From contig NZ_CANKZA010000004.1 in the NCBI RefSeq assembly GCF_947488465.1, positions 1-64,000 of the forward strand: a stretch of 64,000 nucleotides of DNA, read 5' to 3'. Position 1 is the first letter of the stretch. Each line of letters opens with the position of its first letter. The translations under genes were made by a program, and so were the position numbers. The notes below the pieces were generated by a model. The model saw nothing but the letters and a program-made list of their open reading frames with translations, did no database searches and was not told where the DNA came from. Below are positions 63,436 through 64,000 of this stretch, in pieces. Source of the stretch: an uncultured Microbacterium sp. GTDB lineage: Bacteria; Actinomycetota; Actinomycetes; Actinomycetales; Microbacteriaceae.

Positions 63436-64000
63436 GCGGCTGCCCTCCGGGGCTGGATGTCGAGCTTCATGGGCGCCGGCGCACCGCCGGCCGCAAGACT
63501 GCGCTGTGCGGCGTCGAGCACCGACAGCACACGAAGTCCGGCTTCGCCGCTCGTGCGGGCGGGTCGGCCCTCGCGGATCGCCGCCGCGAACTCGGCGACG
63601 ACTCCGGCGAGCGGCTCCCGTTCAGGCAGGGCCGGCGACCACGTGTCGCCGAGCCGGTACGAAATGTTCGCGTCGCGGCGGTCGGGCGTCGTCTCTTTCG
63701 AGACGGCGGCGATATCGACGCCCCGGTCGTAGACGCTGATGCGCTGCTGCGGATTGAGGTCGTCCCAGACGAGCGTGCGCTTCGTGCCGCCGATCACCAT
63801 CTGGCGGATCTTCGTGGGGCTGAGCCAGTTGACCGTGACGTGTGCCATTGCACCGCCGGCGAGCGGCATCGAGAGATACCCCACGCATGCCTTGCCCGTG
63901 CCGAGCGGATCGGAACCATGTGCCGACACGGACGCTGTGGCCAGCCCGCCGGGAAGGACGAAGTCCATGATCGACAGATCGTGCGGGGCGAGATCCCAGA
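63432..64000 (-). CDS. Gfo/Idh/MocA-family oxidoreductase, 5' end beyond window
   Basis: Only the C-terminal ~189 residues lie in the window; the frame continues past 64000. WDLAPHDLSI at the window edge is the conserved Gfo/Idh motif (His-Asp) and the following beta-sheet domain has VNWLSPTKIRQMVIGGTKRTLVWDDL. Members oxidise or reduce sugar hydroxyls or keto groups with NAD(P). Here it is the upstream neighbour of the amino-sugar operon, overlapping the epimerase by 4 bp, and may act on the 3-keto or uronic intermediate. Confidence 0.88.
   Translation of the reverse strand, partial: WDLAPHDLSIMDFVLPGGLATASVSAHGSDPLGTGKACVGYLSMPLAGGAMAHVTVNWLSPTKIRQMVIGGTKRTLVWDDLNPQQRISVYDRGVDIAAVSKETTPDRRDANISYRLGDTWSPALPEREPLAGVVAEFAAAIREGRPARTSGEAGLRVLSVLDAAQRSLAAGGAPAPMKLDIQPRRAAA

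Overview
The window is high-GC DNA with leaderless and GTG starts, short overlapping operons and an actinobacterial gene set: a GuaB3-type IMPDH paralogue, a CIRCE-controlled groES, and an acpS-alr-tsaE-tsaB-rimI-tsaD run. Protein content and gene order suggest a Microbacterium-like member of the Microbacteriaceae. This is inference from gene families; no rRNA is present and no search was run.

Left edge (1-4.4 kb) is accessory or decaying DNA: a two-gene AbiE-type (type IV toxin-antitoxin-like) pair, a truncated response regulator, a small three-helix-bundle protein divergent from an orphan ParA, and a broken membrane esterase. From 4.4 to 30.4 kb the DNA is mostly housekeeping: an ABC-2 exporter operon, GDPD, a Bax-inhibitor-1 membrane protein, a GMP-synthesis block (guaA, DUF3817, SURF1, guaB3, guaB), a branched-chain amino-acid ABC system (livHMGF, with convergent livK), rarD, groES with two CIRCE operators, a THUMP-like methyltransferase, and the t6A/alanine racemase/AcpS operon. 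Intergenic gaps here carry families of short inverted and tandem repeats. A 101-bp palindromic insertion sits between alr and tsaE, flanked by an 18-bp duplication.

glmS (30.5-32.4 kb) supplies amino sugar and precedes the last half of the window (32.9-64 kb). That half is a Wzx/Wzy-type exopolysaccharide locus. It holds a polyisoprenyl-phosphate sugar-1-phosphate transferase behind a structured leader with a translationally coupled mini-ORF, several glycosyltransferases, two Wzz-like copolymerase proteins, an O-antigen-ligase/polymerase-like protein, a Wzx flippase, a secreted beta-helix protein, a polysaccharide deacetylase and a UDP/GDP-hexose dehydrogenase. It also has a nucleotide-amino-sugar block: epimerase, two DegT aminotransferases, a formyltransferase, an unrecognised protein and a Gfo/Idh oxidoreductase cut by the window edge.

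The most notable element is a compact set at 49.1-53.0 kb: acyl carrier protein, type III PLP decarboxylase, GNAT-fold acyltransferase and AMP-forming ligase. These resemble the decarboxylase/ligase/ACP genes that accompany exosortase-A (PEP-CTERM) EPS loci in Gram-negative bacteria, but here they lie in an actinobacterial EPS locus with no exosortase in view. I infer that they make a carrier-bound amine or acyl group used to decorate the polysaccharide.
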